Assembly: GCA_023238725.1 (NCBI GenBank)
Contig: CM041547.1
Coordinates: 20,322,744-20,386,743, forward strand
Length of the DNA stretch: 64,000 bases
Reading direction: 5' to 3'
DNA from: Scortum barcoo
Taxonomy: Eukaryota; Chordata; Actinopteri; Centrarchiformes; Terapontidae
In this document: positions 1 to 13,162 of the stretch, piece by piece
Numbering within the stretch: position 1 is the first letter of the stretch
Layout of the letters: every line of letters starts with the position of its first letter
Notes under the pieces: model-generated
The model's input: only the letters and a program-made list of their open reading frames with translations
Told to the model about the DNA's origin: nothing
The model's database searches: none
Program-made: the position numbers and the translations under genes

Positions 1-3000
1 TTAGAAAAGGAGACCCAGCTGAAGGTGAAGGTATAAAATTGTTCCTCTTTTGTTGAGCCCATATTCCCTGCGCCTGCCTCACATTGAAAACCATGTGCTC
101 TCTCTTTCTGATGATGTGGATCAACCCTGTCTAACTGTTTCAAAAGTGACTTCTTACAGTTGGACTGCGTCGTATGAATGACCAATCGAAGGCAGTTTCC
201 CAGTCGCACTGTCATTTCTCAACATAAACTGAAAATATACTGAATAGACTGTTTATGAGCTTTTTTAAAGACTCTCCTTGTTCCTGGTTGACCTCAGGCC
301 AAAGTGTTTACACTTCTTGACTATGTGGCTTCCACACATACACCCAAACTCCATAAATCACATTGCTGACTACTTCTCACGAATTTGAAGTTGCATGCAT
401 TGCAGCCACAAGCATGATTCAATGTGACGATGCATCACAGATCTGCAGGGATGGTGGGCAGTTTGCAGAATGTACCTGCCCTTATTTCCTGAGCAATCAC
501 AGGAAATGAAGAGGGCTCATCAGTGACCAGCGAGGCCATGTGTTTCCTGAACTGTTTTAAATAATGAGCAAACACACATCCTGTAGGCATTTTATCTGCT
601 CCCGGAGCCCACATCAAGGTCTTGGACTGTCCTCCAAACAATGGGCTCAGGAATCCCACTCTCCACTCCACAACAAATCAGGCAGTCATTTAGATAGCTG
701 TATCTCTCTGTCTAGACACACAAGGCATGTCAGTGGTATCATTTGTTGAAACAATGCAGTGTTAATTGCTTTTCAAGTGACTCTGGGCAAAACAACAAAC
801 ACTGAGCAGAGACGGGAATTTTAACATTGTTTAAAGGGACCTGCAGGTTAAACCTCTGATTGCTGGTGTTTGCTCTCTACCATCTGAGATCAGAGAGCAA
901 TTGGTTAAACATTCAGACCATAATAAGACAGGCCGAGAGAGAAACAGAAAGAAACTCTCTGGCTGCTGGCTTCTGTCATGAGGGGATTTTTGGGATCAGA
1001 TGTATCAGCACTCAGATCTCGCAGGTCAAGAGACACCCACGCCATTCCAGCCCTTCACAGACAGAGCAAAACTAGTAAATAATGACTTCCTGTGAATATG
1101 CAGAGTAAGAAGTGTTACCACTTCCTTTCACTTGCCTTCTCATCTTTCATCTAGGGCTGTAGGAATCCCAGTGGACAACGTTCAGAATCCCAAGCCGAGC
1201 TGCGTATTGTTGGTCCTAATTACTTGAACACTTTTGGGGCGGCACAAATGGCAGAAAAGTTCAAGGAGAGGCGACGGAGGTGGGAGAAGGAGCCGTGGGT
1301 GGAGAGGGTTACAACTGGGCCCTCAGTGAAGAAAGGTTATTTTGGAGCTGTGTTGTGCAGGGTGGGTAATTCTAAGGTCTGCTGCTTTACTGTAATCTTT
1401 TGCAAAGGGAGAACCCTTAAGTGGTTAACCACCCATTACCGTCTGCTGCTCTTGACACAAACCAGTCAGCAGAACAGGGAAGAAACAATCTGGCCTTTTG
1501 GAAAGTCTGGTTGAAACATATGCAACAATATTCACAGGAAAGCAAACCAGTGTGGGGTTCTTCGCGTGCAAGAATAGAATGGTGTTAACAATAGCAGATA
1601 AAATGATGTGTGTACAGGAATAAGATTTGCATTAAGAAGAAAACTACTTGTAGCTAACAGTCACAGTTGTTTAAATCACACAACATGCACACCACAGGAC
1701 TTTGTAGCCTATTCTTCATTTAGTAAATGTGCACCATAAGTCTTTTACAAGTAAACAACACATTCAGGTATCCAATAATCAACCCACATTCTATATATAG
1801 TCTTGGCCAAATTTCCTGCTGTGATGCAACTTGTTGTCTTGATGTGGACGGCTCTGGAAAACAGTGCAGCAACGACTGAAAACAGTGAAGTCATGGGAAA
1901 AAACAAAAAAACAGACACACCCACCTCAGAGTGGAGATCGGCGATGGCAGCGACGCCATTCACGCGTCCGTTCCTTCAGGAGAGAGAAGCATGCAGGGCT
2001 AGGAAAACCTCACATGCAGCCTGTTGTGGCAAAAATCTCATCTTATACTGGAAATAAAGAGAACTGATCCAACAGAATTTTGTTTTATATTTCTAATATA
2101 TTCTTGCAACAGAGTATCAGTCTATTGCATGAAGGAACATAGTACAGGAAGAAGAAAATTTATAGTAAGACACAAACAAGAGTAAGAAGGGGTCATGCTA
2201 CTGCAGTTAGCAGATATTATTCAAGGCTACAATTTTTTTTGTTTTCTGAAAGGAATGTGGTTAGATCATATATCAAGGCCTATGTGGGAAATGAGGGGAA
2301 AGTTGGGAAAGAGATGGAGATGTCACTGTTCAAGCACTCACTTCAGGCTTGTTCTCATTGAATGTCATCTTGTTTAATGGGAAAAAAATGAAAATGGCTG
2401 AAAGATCCCCCACTCTCTATCACGAAATGCGAGTCTGGTTGGACTGCAGTGTAATGACCTAACACAGGCATTGGAGGGAGGGAGGGGGGAAGCGTGTTGT
2501 GTTTGAGATGGCCAAAGACGGCCAGAATCTCACAGTGCGTGGGAGCCTTTAAATAGTTTTTATAACAAGCTGAAAAAACATGGAGGAGGAAAAAGTTCTC
2601 TCTACTTGATTTTTGCCTTTTAGAGACATTTTGGTGTATCAAATGAGCAAAACATTTCACAGATTACAGATGAGCTACAAATGTAAAAAAAAAACACAGA
2701 TAATGCTTCATAACAATGACACCTGCGGCTGTTAAATCACCTGCAGTCAGCATCTTGTTGCTCGCATCCAGCATCGACCAAAACAGTGACGTGAATGTGA
2801 CTGACAGGCATCGTGCTGGCGACTAAGATGTGTTCACTTTCATTGCTGGCATGACAGTTTCCATCACATCTTTTCAGGTTCACATGAGAGGACAATATTT
2901 AAGTCCTTCATGCTTTCCCAGTTGTAAACTTGCAGGCTGTTTTCCCTCCAAAAGTTGTTCTTGTCTGCTCCCCTTTTCTTCTATTCTCTGATGTTTTGTT

Positions 3001-5614
3001 AGATTTGTGTCTTTTCACTTTATGTCATCTTTCTGTTATCTTTATGCACATTTAGCTCAATTAAATTTGCAGTTATACCATCCTTGGAAACGATTTACCT
3101 TCCATACACCTGTTTCACTACACCAGGCATGTAATACTTCTTTCAAATACTTTATGTAGATTTTATGTGAAACAGCAAGGACGTTTTGGAGACAAAACAA
3201 CTCAATTAAGAACATACAGTGCACTTAGTGTTGTCTGCAGGAAATGGGTTTTCATGGGAAAAAAATGAACATGATGGGCAAAGAGGAAATACATCAAATG
3301 GGAGAAATAACAGGAAACCTTGACTTAATAAAGCTGAGTGTTTGGTGACCCCTACACATCAAGATTAACAGGCCAGGAAAGATGCATCCTAACCTTATGG
3401 TCATATAACCTGCTGATGTTGGCTTATCTAGCTCAAGACTTACAGGAATCCCTAAAGAAAGGTGGTTGTTTTTTACTTTTGAAGAAGTTCTCATAGTTAG
3501 TACTTAACCTGGGTTTGAGGTAACATTCACAGATTAAGTCATTTGATTAAGTAACAGTGTATATGTAAAGGGTTTTACATAAATTAAGATGTTTAATTTA
3601 GCTTTACCCTCATCTAACCTTTTTGTTTACTTATTTGCAGTATCTCAGCATGTAAACTGCATTAACTGGAAACACGCCATGTGTGTCTTTGTCTACTGTC
3701 TTACATCGCTGCAGGCAAAAGGCATTCACACATTTTTCTAGCACAAGTGAGAGCACAAGTGAGACCATGAGCACACGCTTAAGTGTGATGTAAATGTGTT
3801 TTGTGGTGTGCAGCAGCAGACACGTGCTCCACCCAGAAAAAAGTCACGAGGGCTCTGTCAAGTTAAATTATTATTTTTTACCCAGTGCAATCTACAAATT
3901 GGAACAAATAAAGTATATCAACTGTGATAATACACATGCATTATTTTAAAAAGGGAAAGGGAAAGGATAGAGAATGCGATCTACTGCTCCTGACTTCCTA
4001 AATTTGGTTTTAAGCCATGCTATTAGCTTTAAAGCTATAAAACTAATGCATGAAAGAATTCGGTCTGTGCAATTGTACTACTGACTAGTATCTTTCTACC
4101 TGTTGTTTTGTTTTGCACGTGGTGGCCAGAGAGGGAAAGTTTAGCCACCTTGACCTATTTGGATGACCAGGATTCCTCCACCACAGGGAGAACACATGCT
4201 TATATAGAGGTCTGTGGTTGAGGGGAAACCAGAGCATTACTACAGCAAGGAGTTGCTTGTGCTTGTGGGCCGGACCCGGTCTGCACAGTGCAGCGTGGCC
4301 GGCCACAGCTGCTGCACAGTGTAAATATTTCACCCTTCATCGAAATACTCTCCGTTTTTTTACTAGCACAAAGAAACGCTGGAAGTCTGAAAAAAACAAA
4401 TCCTCTCTTTGTTTTCCGTCAGTGGCCTGGTTCACGTTGCTTTCTGCCTTTTCATTTCACAGGTGTGCCCGCCATGAGACATTTCAGTCCAAAATTTGTC
4501 ACAGTGCTATTGTCTGTGCTCACTGCTCCGGCAGTGACACCCGTTTGGGATTCAGTGACAATTAATGGAATCTGCGCCGGGCTGAAAAATATGTGCATGC
4601 ATGCAAGTATGTGTGTGTGTGTTTATATGTGTGTGTGGGGGGTCATTAAAATTCCAAAGAGTGAGTCAGATGTTTTGGTCTTCTTCCCCTTTTTTGAGAC
4701 CCCTGTCTCACTCTTCGAGCCAGCCAATCGTGTCAGGTGGTGAAGGAACAGGTGATAAAGGAGGAAGCCACAATTTTTTAACAGTTGGTAGTGTAAAAAT
4801 ATTGACTGAAAGAGAGACTCAACACTGAATACTATAACTTATAGTATGTCTTAAAAAGAATGATTTTGTATATTCTCCTAGTTTAAAAGAATTTTCACAA
4901 ATGGGTTTAAAATGTGGTAAAGTGATAAAATATGTTAACAAGAGAAGAATGTACATTTTCTGAAAAACCTGTGGCATTCATGTGTGTTTTTTTGTGTTTC
5001 CTTCCATTTAAACATATATACAGAAAAGGGTAAAAACCACAAATAACAGAACCAAGCCACCCTCAGACTCTCTGCCACAGTTTCCTGAGGAAATACCCAC
5101 GTCACAGCTTGCAAACCTCACAATGTTTTGCAGATTGTAGACCAGAAGGTTCACTGCTTCCTCACAACATCCCTCTCCAGGATTTTATGGCTTTCTATGG
5201 CTGAAGTGGAGGGGGGTTTTCTCTCCAACTGATAAATTTAAATGTTCTAACCGGTGGATAAAACTGTACCATCTGCATACATCCATGTGACATATTCATG
5301 CCTGGCTAAGGCACCAGAGACCTTAAATTACACTGCAGACCTGACATTTTCTTCATCTTCACTTGTTAAAAAAAGAAAAAACAATAAGTAGTGTCATGTG
5401 ATGTCATTCGCCCCCCTAACCCAATCCGTAATGAAATAATAAATATTATTAGATTATTTTTTAAAATATTTTTTATATTATTTTATAATAATAAAATCTA
5501 ACAGCAAACATGAAATAGCTGCCTGAAATATCTTAACCTCATTTATAATAAAATATACAATACACTGTATATAGATGTGGAAACATGAAAAAACTAAACA
5601 ACCATGATAGAAGA

Positions 5615-5990
5615 TCTCGGCAGAGCAGTGCTTTGAGCTGAATGCTAACATGCGCACTATGACAAAACTGACACACTGATATTAAGCAGGTATAATGATT
5701 ACCACATTCACATCTTAGTTAGCATGCTAACATTTTCCAATTAGCAATAAACACAAAGTACAGGCGAGGCTGATGGGAATGTCATTTGTTTTGCAGTTAC
5801 TTAAAGAGTGAACATGTGGAAAAATCTGATCTGATGGTGGCGCTAGTTGAAAAGTTAAGGTATTATGACCCTTTATCCCGAGGAGAACATGAATGTAATT
5901 AATGTCATGGCAATTCATCAAATGGCTGTTGAGACATTTCAGTGAAAACCACAAATGTCATCAAATGCCAGCCATAGAAATGAGTCACTA
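5615..5990 (+). repeat. interspersed fish repeat, family A
   Basis: The text 'gctgaatgctaacatgcgca', then 'cttagttagcatgctaacat', 'aggctgatgggaatgtcatt', 'gatggtggcgctagttga' and 'gttgagacatttcagtgaaa' follows, in order, a dispersed repeat I recall from many percomorph genomes. A second, shorter piece lies in ldlr intron 1 near 49,060. The class is not assigned here; recognition is from memory. Confidence 0.55.
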
Positions 5991-6418
5991 ACATGAGTAA
6001 ACATGGAAACAATCAGCCTCACCCCATTCATTAATTTTAACTTTGCTGATCGTTGTCTTGCATGGCCATGGATTTATTACACTCAACTTATGAAAACATC
6101 TGACTGAACAAACACGTCCCTGGTTTGTCACTGGCTTCTGATTTTTTAATTGAAAAATCATGGCAGCACTGTCAAATTTTCCAAAAACAATTCAAGTTGT
6201 GATTAAATTTGGAGCTAGAAGAGGTCATGCAGACACAGAATCAAGTTCCAAAAGTTGTGCATGATGTTTGGAAGATCCTCCACTGATTGGTCTGATTCGT
6301 GTTGGATTATGTCTTAAATCTAAGCGTTTATCCTCAGATTCTGGGTAAAGTAGAAGTTCGACAAGTTATTCCCCTTTTACCTTCTTATTGAGGATTTGGT
6401 GAAAAGATCAATACCAGT

Positions 6419-6507
6419 AAAGGGCAGATCTAAACTGTATTTAGATCTGCCCTTTGTATGTATTGAATGTATTTATAGAAGGTTTCAACTTCTATAAATA
6501 CATTCAA
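6419..6507. repeat. two adjacent perfect inverted repeats (hairpins)
   Basis: Hairpin 1: arm 6,419-6,434 is exactly complementary to 6,440-6,455, a 16-bp stem with a 5-nt loop. Hairpin 2: arm 6,463-6,481 is exactly complementary to 6,489-6,507, a 19-bp stem with a 7-nt loop. They are 7 bp apart. No transposon-like ends or coding sequence are visible around them. Confidence 0.9.
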
Positions 6508-9500
6508 GACTGGCCCGGTAATCACAAGAGAAGCCTTCCTCTCAACACTCTGTTACCTACAGTGTCTTCAGTCACTCAGTCACACTGATTTATGGGTTTT
6601 AATGACTCCTTTGACAAGCCACAGTTTACAACATTAATTAACAAGCTGCTCATTACCTACCACAGATACCAAGTGATGTCAGAGGGATATATAGTGCTAC
6701 GAGCATGTGGGTCAAATATTTATAGAGCTGGGCGGAAAGGAAGAGCTCACTGGGGAACAAAACGAGTGTGTGGGACTCGTCTTGGGAGAATCATGACCGA
6801 TGACCTGCCTATTCCGAAGCTTTCTCGGGCCAGCCTTCTCCAGGAGAAGCTACATGTGCCGTCCAGACGCTTTCTGTTGTCGACCAGAATACTTAAATCC
6901 TAACAACGCACACATGGCAGCGGGGGGACTCTGACTGAGCTGGCTGGAGGCGGGATCATCTCATTAAAACCGCCGGTATCCAGACAGAACAAAATAAACC
7001 TCAGCTCCCCATCCTTCCTGCTTAGCTCAATCATCTCCCTCATGAGCTTTCCAGTAAAACCGTGTATTTAAACAAAACCCATTCCATCTGATCTTTAAAC
7101 CCCATTCGACTCAAACGCGGCAATGATCTATTTGGAGTGATTAAGGGCGGCCTCTGCCTTTTAAACTGGTGAGAGAACCATGCATAAACATGTGACTCAC
7201 AGCGAGGACAGTGAGAAAGGGGATTGGGGGATAATTGGCTTGAATTGAAACAAGACGAGGACACTGGAGCCGTTTCCAGCGCCGATCAGGCTAAACAACG
7301 GGGAATCTCAAAGGCTAATCATGATAATAACCGCAACCATGTGTTCAGAGAAATTACCCTCGCCAGCAATGACACAGCTCTCCATTCACCTTCGACAGCT
7401 CGTCATAATAAACAGTATCGTAGGATGAGGCTACACCAAAAGACACGTGTAACATAATATGATTGCTCGGAGCTGTGACTCCTCTCTGTGAAAGTGTCCA
7501 GATGAGGTGGTTTTTTGGGGAGTTTCGGTTCTTTGGGAACAGAGTGGGCGCAGGCGTTCTCATGTAAGGCTACAGTTACTCAACGCCAAGGGTGAGACAA
7601 GAGCCTGGAAAGAATATACTCCTTGTCCCCTGGTAAGGTTTTACAGTGGAATACCTCGCATAACTTCACAGGCAACAGTAACACAGGAAGTACTCACTCA
7701 GCAGGGTGCTAGGGTCTCTTGGTCGCCATGTGCTGGGTCCTGTCACACTTAAACTGCCCAGAGTCACAGAACATGCGGTTATTCGCGGCAACTGGGCCCC
7801 GACAAATGTCTCTGTTTCATACCTGCTGAGCAGAAAGTCAGTCTGGTGACAGGCCAAAGTTCCACTTTGGTGAGCTTTTCAAAGAACTGATCTTTGAAGA
7901 AACAGAGACACAGAGTCCAAAATGGAGAAAGCTTTTGTACCTTATTAGCTGTGTTGCAACATCATATTTTATTTATTGAACAGAGTTTTGGAGTATAAAT
8001 GGCTCCACAAAAGAGGACTGGTTCGTAGGCAGTTACGCGACAGAAGTCGATGGTACATGTATTGCATGTCTTTCTAATAAACTGTACATTTGGACCAAGT
8101 TAAACCAACAAGCATGCATGTATTATAATAACTGGATATCAGCTCCAAAGATGGCACCTGTTCAGTCCAATAGGAGTTGCTCACCTGGCGAACACATCAA
8201 AAAGTCTCTACCTTCTGGATTTCCTTACTGAATACAAAGAATATTAATGTTTATAGCTGAAGGCGTCCTGTCAAAACTTTTACAGACTTCTGTGGTTTGC
8301 TTCCGTGGTTTATGAAGACAGTGCTTTTTTGGCCGCGGAGGGATTTCTTGTTGCAATACTATGAGTTGACACTGTGCATGGAGATGCTGTGGGGGTTATT
8401 ATATACTGTGAGATGGAGAAGTCTCACAGCAAACATGATGACCGTAATGATGGCTTTATTATATGTATTACATATATAATGGCTTTATTTGAACAGCTGC
8501 TGGCTGAAGCAGAGAGATGGGTCAACCTCTCATCTTTGGATACTACAAAACCAGATTGTCTGCCCCAGTGAATTAACTTCAGCAAACAAAACTACACATT
8601 AAGGGCTTAATTATTGTTCAGTCATGGATCCTCCCTGACAGTCATGACAGTCATCTTGAAGGTTGAAATCAGCTTCAAATGAACCAGACACTCATTTTGG
8701 AGTTCTCCGTAATGACCTCATTATCACCAAGAAAGGAGGTTTGTTTTCTTGAGATAATTATAATTAACTTGTGATCTCGAGGTAACAGCTTTAAAAAAAA
8801 ATTCTCGCAAGTGAGTACCTCTTCCACCAACGGGTTTCACAAAGACATTTTCAAATCAGCATGGTTAGTTCACACACCCTACATCTGAGTCATATTCACT
8901 ATGAGCATAATGCGTATTTTCCTTTTTCACTTATTAGCTGGCACTGGCCTGTGAGATCAGACTTGTGTGTGTTTTAAGATGTAAGTGTGTGGGTGTGTGA
9001 TTTGAGTTGGGTGCTCTGCAGATCAATGTTAAGAGTGCAGGCGTACGCCTTGTGACACATAGCGTGTTTCAGTACATGAATACAGTATGTGTGATCGTGT
9101 GAGCATGCACACTTCATGATTATGTGTGTGAGTGTGCGCCAGGCTGGGCTGGTTTTTAATAGGCTCCAGAGGTTGGATGTGTGTCAGCCAATAAAAACAC
9201 AACAACCTACAAAATGTTGAGCAATTCATTTCCTGCAGCGATGGCTTTATCAAAGCTGTGCCAAAGACAAATGACCTGTTCTGCTGGTTGTGTGCACCAG
9301 GTTTTTGTATTGTGATAATACTTTCACACACATTTCTCACTCTAGCTACAGGAAATGACATAGAATTGTAAGAGATATTGCAGCAATACACAGACAGCTA
9401 AATATCATCCCTGAGCCAAAACCATGCAACCCTACAAGAGACGACAACCCAGCAAATAAAAAACCTTCCTTATCTTTTCCTTATTACAGTGATTATAATG

Positions 9501-10454
9501 ATGAAACACATTTCGCATGCTTCAAAGTGAAGCGGTGAAGCTCACAGAAATTTTGAATCCATCCAGCGAGCCAGCTTTCTCTTCTTTTTACAACAGGCAC
9601 GCATGAAACCAGAGAGGCACTAACAATACTTTTGGTTTCAGTTAAGTACAGGATCAGTGAAACATACCCGGGCTGGCCTCTGTGATGGTCTGGATGAACC
9701 AAACAGCCTGCTGGTTTCCCCTGCATGGGCCCACACCACACTCACAAAGCACGCTTGTAATGAAGGGTTTCTGCTCTGCTTTTTTTGGAATCACTACGGA
9801 ACAATGTACAGATTATATTTACTTCATAAAATGTGTCTCAAATATAGGCAGAGAGACGCGGACGATGGGAGGAAGTCAGTCTTTACGGTGTTTGTATGAA
9901 TTCATACCAGTAGTTTTCTATTCGTGTTACATTACAGAACGTCATCTTGGGAGGTCTTTTTGATGTTTCGGCAAGTCAAAAGAAAATATTTTCCAAATTT
10001 TGCTTCATTACACCGCAGGATTATCATGTAGCAATAAAAATGTTAATTATCTGCCTGCGCTGTAATAGAATAAATGTGCACAGAAGCTCATAATAGCTCC
10101 GTCGTACATAATGAATGAATAGCTTTCACCACAGCATTATTCAAGTAAACACATATAATACCAGGAATATTAAAGTGGTCAGCTGTAGCTTGCAGTATCT
10201 GTTTATTTACATGGTGTGGAGCCATGCTGAATAATCCCAGAAATACAGTATGAACCCACAGGGACTGATTTCACCATAGTGTCAGTCAAGTTTAATCCTC
10301 AAAAAACAACATACAGACAGCCTAAAGCCTCTCCATAAATTGTCACTGCAAGATTACAAAAGCTCTATTGATCATTCACTGAGCCCTGCTGTCCTTCATC
10401 CATCATTTCTAACTGGCAACCACTGATTTACTGGCTGAAATTAAAAGTGTTATT

Positions 10455-11315
10455 GAGTGTGTTTACATGTGCACCATTGTCCTGGTTATGAGGCTCATCC
10501 TGGTTATGGTTTTCATCATATTCGGGAGATGGCATTTACATGGAACCCAGAGAAATGTGTTTATTCATACATGTGTATATGTGATAAATAGTAGTATTGC
10601 TCTAACTGTTTACAAGAGAAACTAGCAATTTATAAATTTTATATGACATTTAAATTATAAATGTCATTTTTCTGACATTCCCGTACTTGTAACTGGCATC
10701 CCATAATCGGTGTACTAGAATAGGCTTAAATGAGTAAGTGTTTCATCTTATCGATAGTCATCTTGTACTACAACAAAGACATAGTCCATAAGAACATAGG
10801 TATTTTTAAAGCGTAGCCTTTTCTATGCGTTTTAGCCTTTTGTTCACATGCTAACTGTGTTTTAGGTCACTGAAAATGAACTTCTTCCTGGGTGCATAAT
10901 TTCAGAAACTCAATTTCAGGTTTTGACGTCTATACTGAAAAATGATGCATTTGAGAAACAAATGAAGGGCCTCAATTCGTTCATGTCCATTGTTGTTTTA
11001 TGAGCACCTGCGTGAACTGGACTTTGGATTAATTTAGCCTGAAACAAGAACAATAGCGGACTATTGTTTGGTCATATACATCTGGTTAGCACTGTTTGGT
11101 CTAATTGTAAGTTGTCAAATAATGCTACATAAAAAATTACCTCCTAATCTTTTTATGCCAAAGGAAAATAAGTTCACTATGCCTGCTCAGAATATTTTTC
11201 CGTGGTATGTGACATTTGACGTCATTGATGTAGATGTTGTTTATCACCACCTACTGGCCCGACATGCTTGTTTGAGTGTTTGAAAAAATTTTGTGTTCCC
11301 ATGTAAACCGAGAAA
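10455..11315. mobile_element. possible non-autonomous DNA transposon remnant
   Basis: Near 10,460 the sequence contains 'gtttacatgtg', and near 11,300 it contains the inverse, 'cccatgtaaac', suggesting short terminal inverted repeats. A related 'catttacatgg' lies inside at about 10,530. The interior (attcgggagatggcatttac and so on) resembles a dispersed fish element I recall. There is no transposase reading frame. Boundaries and superfamily are uncertain. Confidence 0.35.
11246..11257 (-). promoter_or_regulatory. CTCF-like core motif inside a putative transposon
   Basis: The minus strand reads CCAGTAGGTGGT, 11 of 12 positions of the CTCF core CCASYAGRKGGC. It lies inside the possible DNA element at 10,455-11,315. 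This is a motif match only. Confidence 0.25.
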
Positions 11316-13136
11316 TTTTGAAAAACAAAGTGTTTTTTTTTTTTGTTTATTTTTTATTTTTTTTTAACGGAGAGGGTTAATATCTGTTGTACCCGTATAC
11401 GTGCAGACTAGGCCTAACTGAGACAAAACTTGTGATAAGAGGGTCACAAGCTCAAAAGGTGGAGAACCACTGTGTTTAAGAAAAAGAATGGGAGCATGAT
11501 ATAAGTGCAATCTACCAAATATGGCCGTGCTTTTTACCTTATCAGCTGCCTTGCATTTCGCTGTATTTTTCATAGGAAAGCCTTCCTGATAGGAAGTCGG
11601 CCTCTCGGGTCGGGCCTGTGAAATTTACAGCCTTATTTTCATTGGAGGTGAAATGCTAGTACAATCCTTTAGTGAGTAGAAATGCCTGTGTGGCGACTGG
11701 CCGGTGGGAGTGTATGCTGAAAGGTAGAGCTATTGAACTGAGACAATGGAGTGTTGTAAGAGGGTATTTTTAACCACCACGCTAAGTACCCTAAATCACT
11801 TTTACCTCATTTGCTACCACAGTGATAGACTCCACTTATAATCCCTCTGTCTGGCTGATATCTGTGACATTTCCTGAATACATATTAGATTGGCTATTGT
11901 ATTACTAATCTGCCCCTACCAGCCTGGCTTCCTTTATATACAGCTATGCAGGCTTTCAATCACTGACTAAGACCCTGGTGGAAGTAATTTGTTACTTTGT
12001 CGTGAGAAAAGCAGCCAATAAGACTGAGCGAATGTGGTGTTCTGATAAACAGCATAACTCGTGAAAGAGAAGTACAGGACACCTTCAGCACGATGACTCC
12101 CTTGTTCCTTTCTAACTTGTATCAGGAGGTACTTGAAACCCAGACAAAGATTGGTCCTGGAGGAATGCTGAATTTTCCCCAACATCGTAATCACACAAAA
12201 GAAGCAGTTTATGACTTTATTCCCCGTGCTGAATGCCCACGCTCCCTCTGTGTGAGAGTGAGGAGAGCTCTTCCGAGAATCTGACCCCCGCCAATGAGTG
12301 CTGGTGGGCTGTCGGTAATTGAAGAAGTTTGAATAAATCTCACAGAGGCCGGTTACTAATTCTCATGACTCACCCCCACCACACAGTCCGTCACACATCC
12401 CTCCCTGCCCACACCCACCCTCTTCTTCCCCCCCCACCGCCCCCCTGCTCTTTCTTTCATTCTGTCCTCCAAGATGAACTCATCCCAAACCGCTGCTGCA
12501 CGAACAAAACAAGCTTTCACAAAACTGCCCATTCACATCTCACCCCCCGCACAGCTAATGTGGAAAAAAATACATATGTAGTAAAGCATGAGCCGGTCTG
12601 TCAGTGACCACTGCATGACAGCCAGTGAATTGTAAATGACAGTCTCTGTGGAGGATGTTGTCACTGTGGAAACCTCTTACATGCCAACCTTTTAGGAATA
12701 AGGAAAAGTTTTTCAGAATGACATCATAACTTTTTGAATTTATCCAGTTTGGTTTTGAGACTGAAAAAGGATCATGTGATCCTGTAATGCAACTCAAAAC
12801 ATGAAAAGCACCGAGACTGGATTTTGAAACTTTTCACTCTCACGGCTAAACCCTATTAGGAAAGAATGCCTCTTTATCTAGATTGACCTGCTGCCTTTTT
12901 CGGGTTTATCAGCTAATATAACACTGGGAGGGGGTAAAGGGTGGAAGGTTAAATGTGAAAATGTGAGAATGTGGAGACAGAGAGAGGAAAACGTCTGAAA
13001 AATGAAGTGAAACAAAGCCTCCATGGTTTGTAGGAAAGCTCACATCACGACACACTGTGATCTGCTAAATACTGCTTTAAAGTTTGAGCTTATTTATTCG
13101 ATGATATGCATGACCAAACACAGACAATCATTTTGA

Positions 13137-13162
13137 AATTCCTCTTTTTGAAAAGAGGAATT
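13137..13162. repeat. perfect palindrome, 12-bp arms
   Basis: Arm 13,137-13,148 is exactly complementary to 13,151-13,162, with only two bases between. It is AT-rich and has no associated gene. Confidence 0.85.

Noticed and set aside
4085..4828. Cluster of overlapping frames up to 151 codons
   Set aside because: No recognisable domain, no consistent splice sites, and a GT-rich run in the middle; not supported as a gene.
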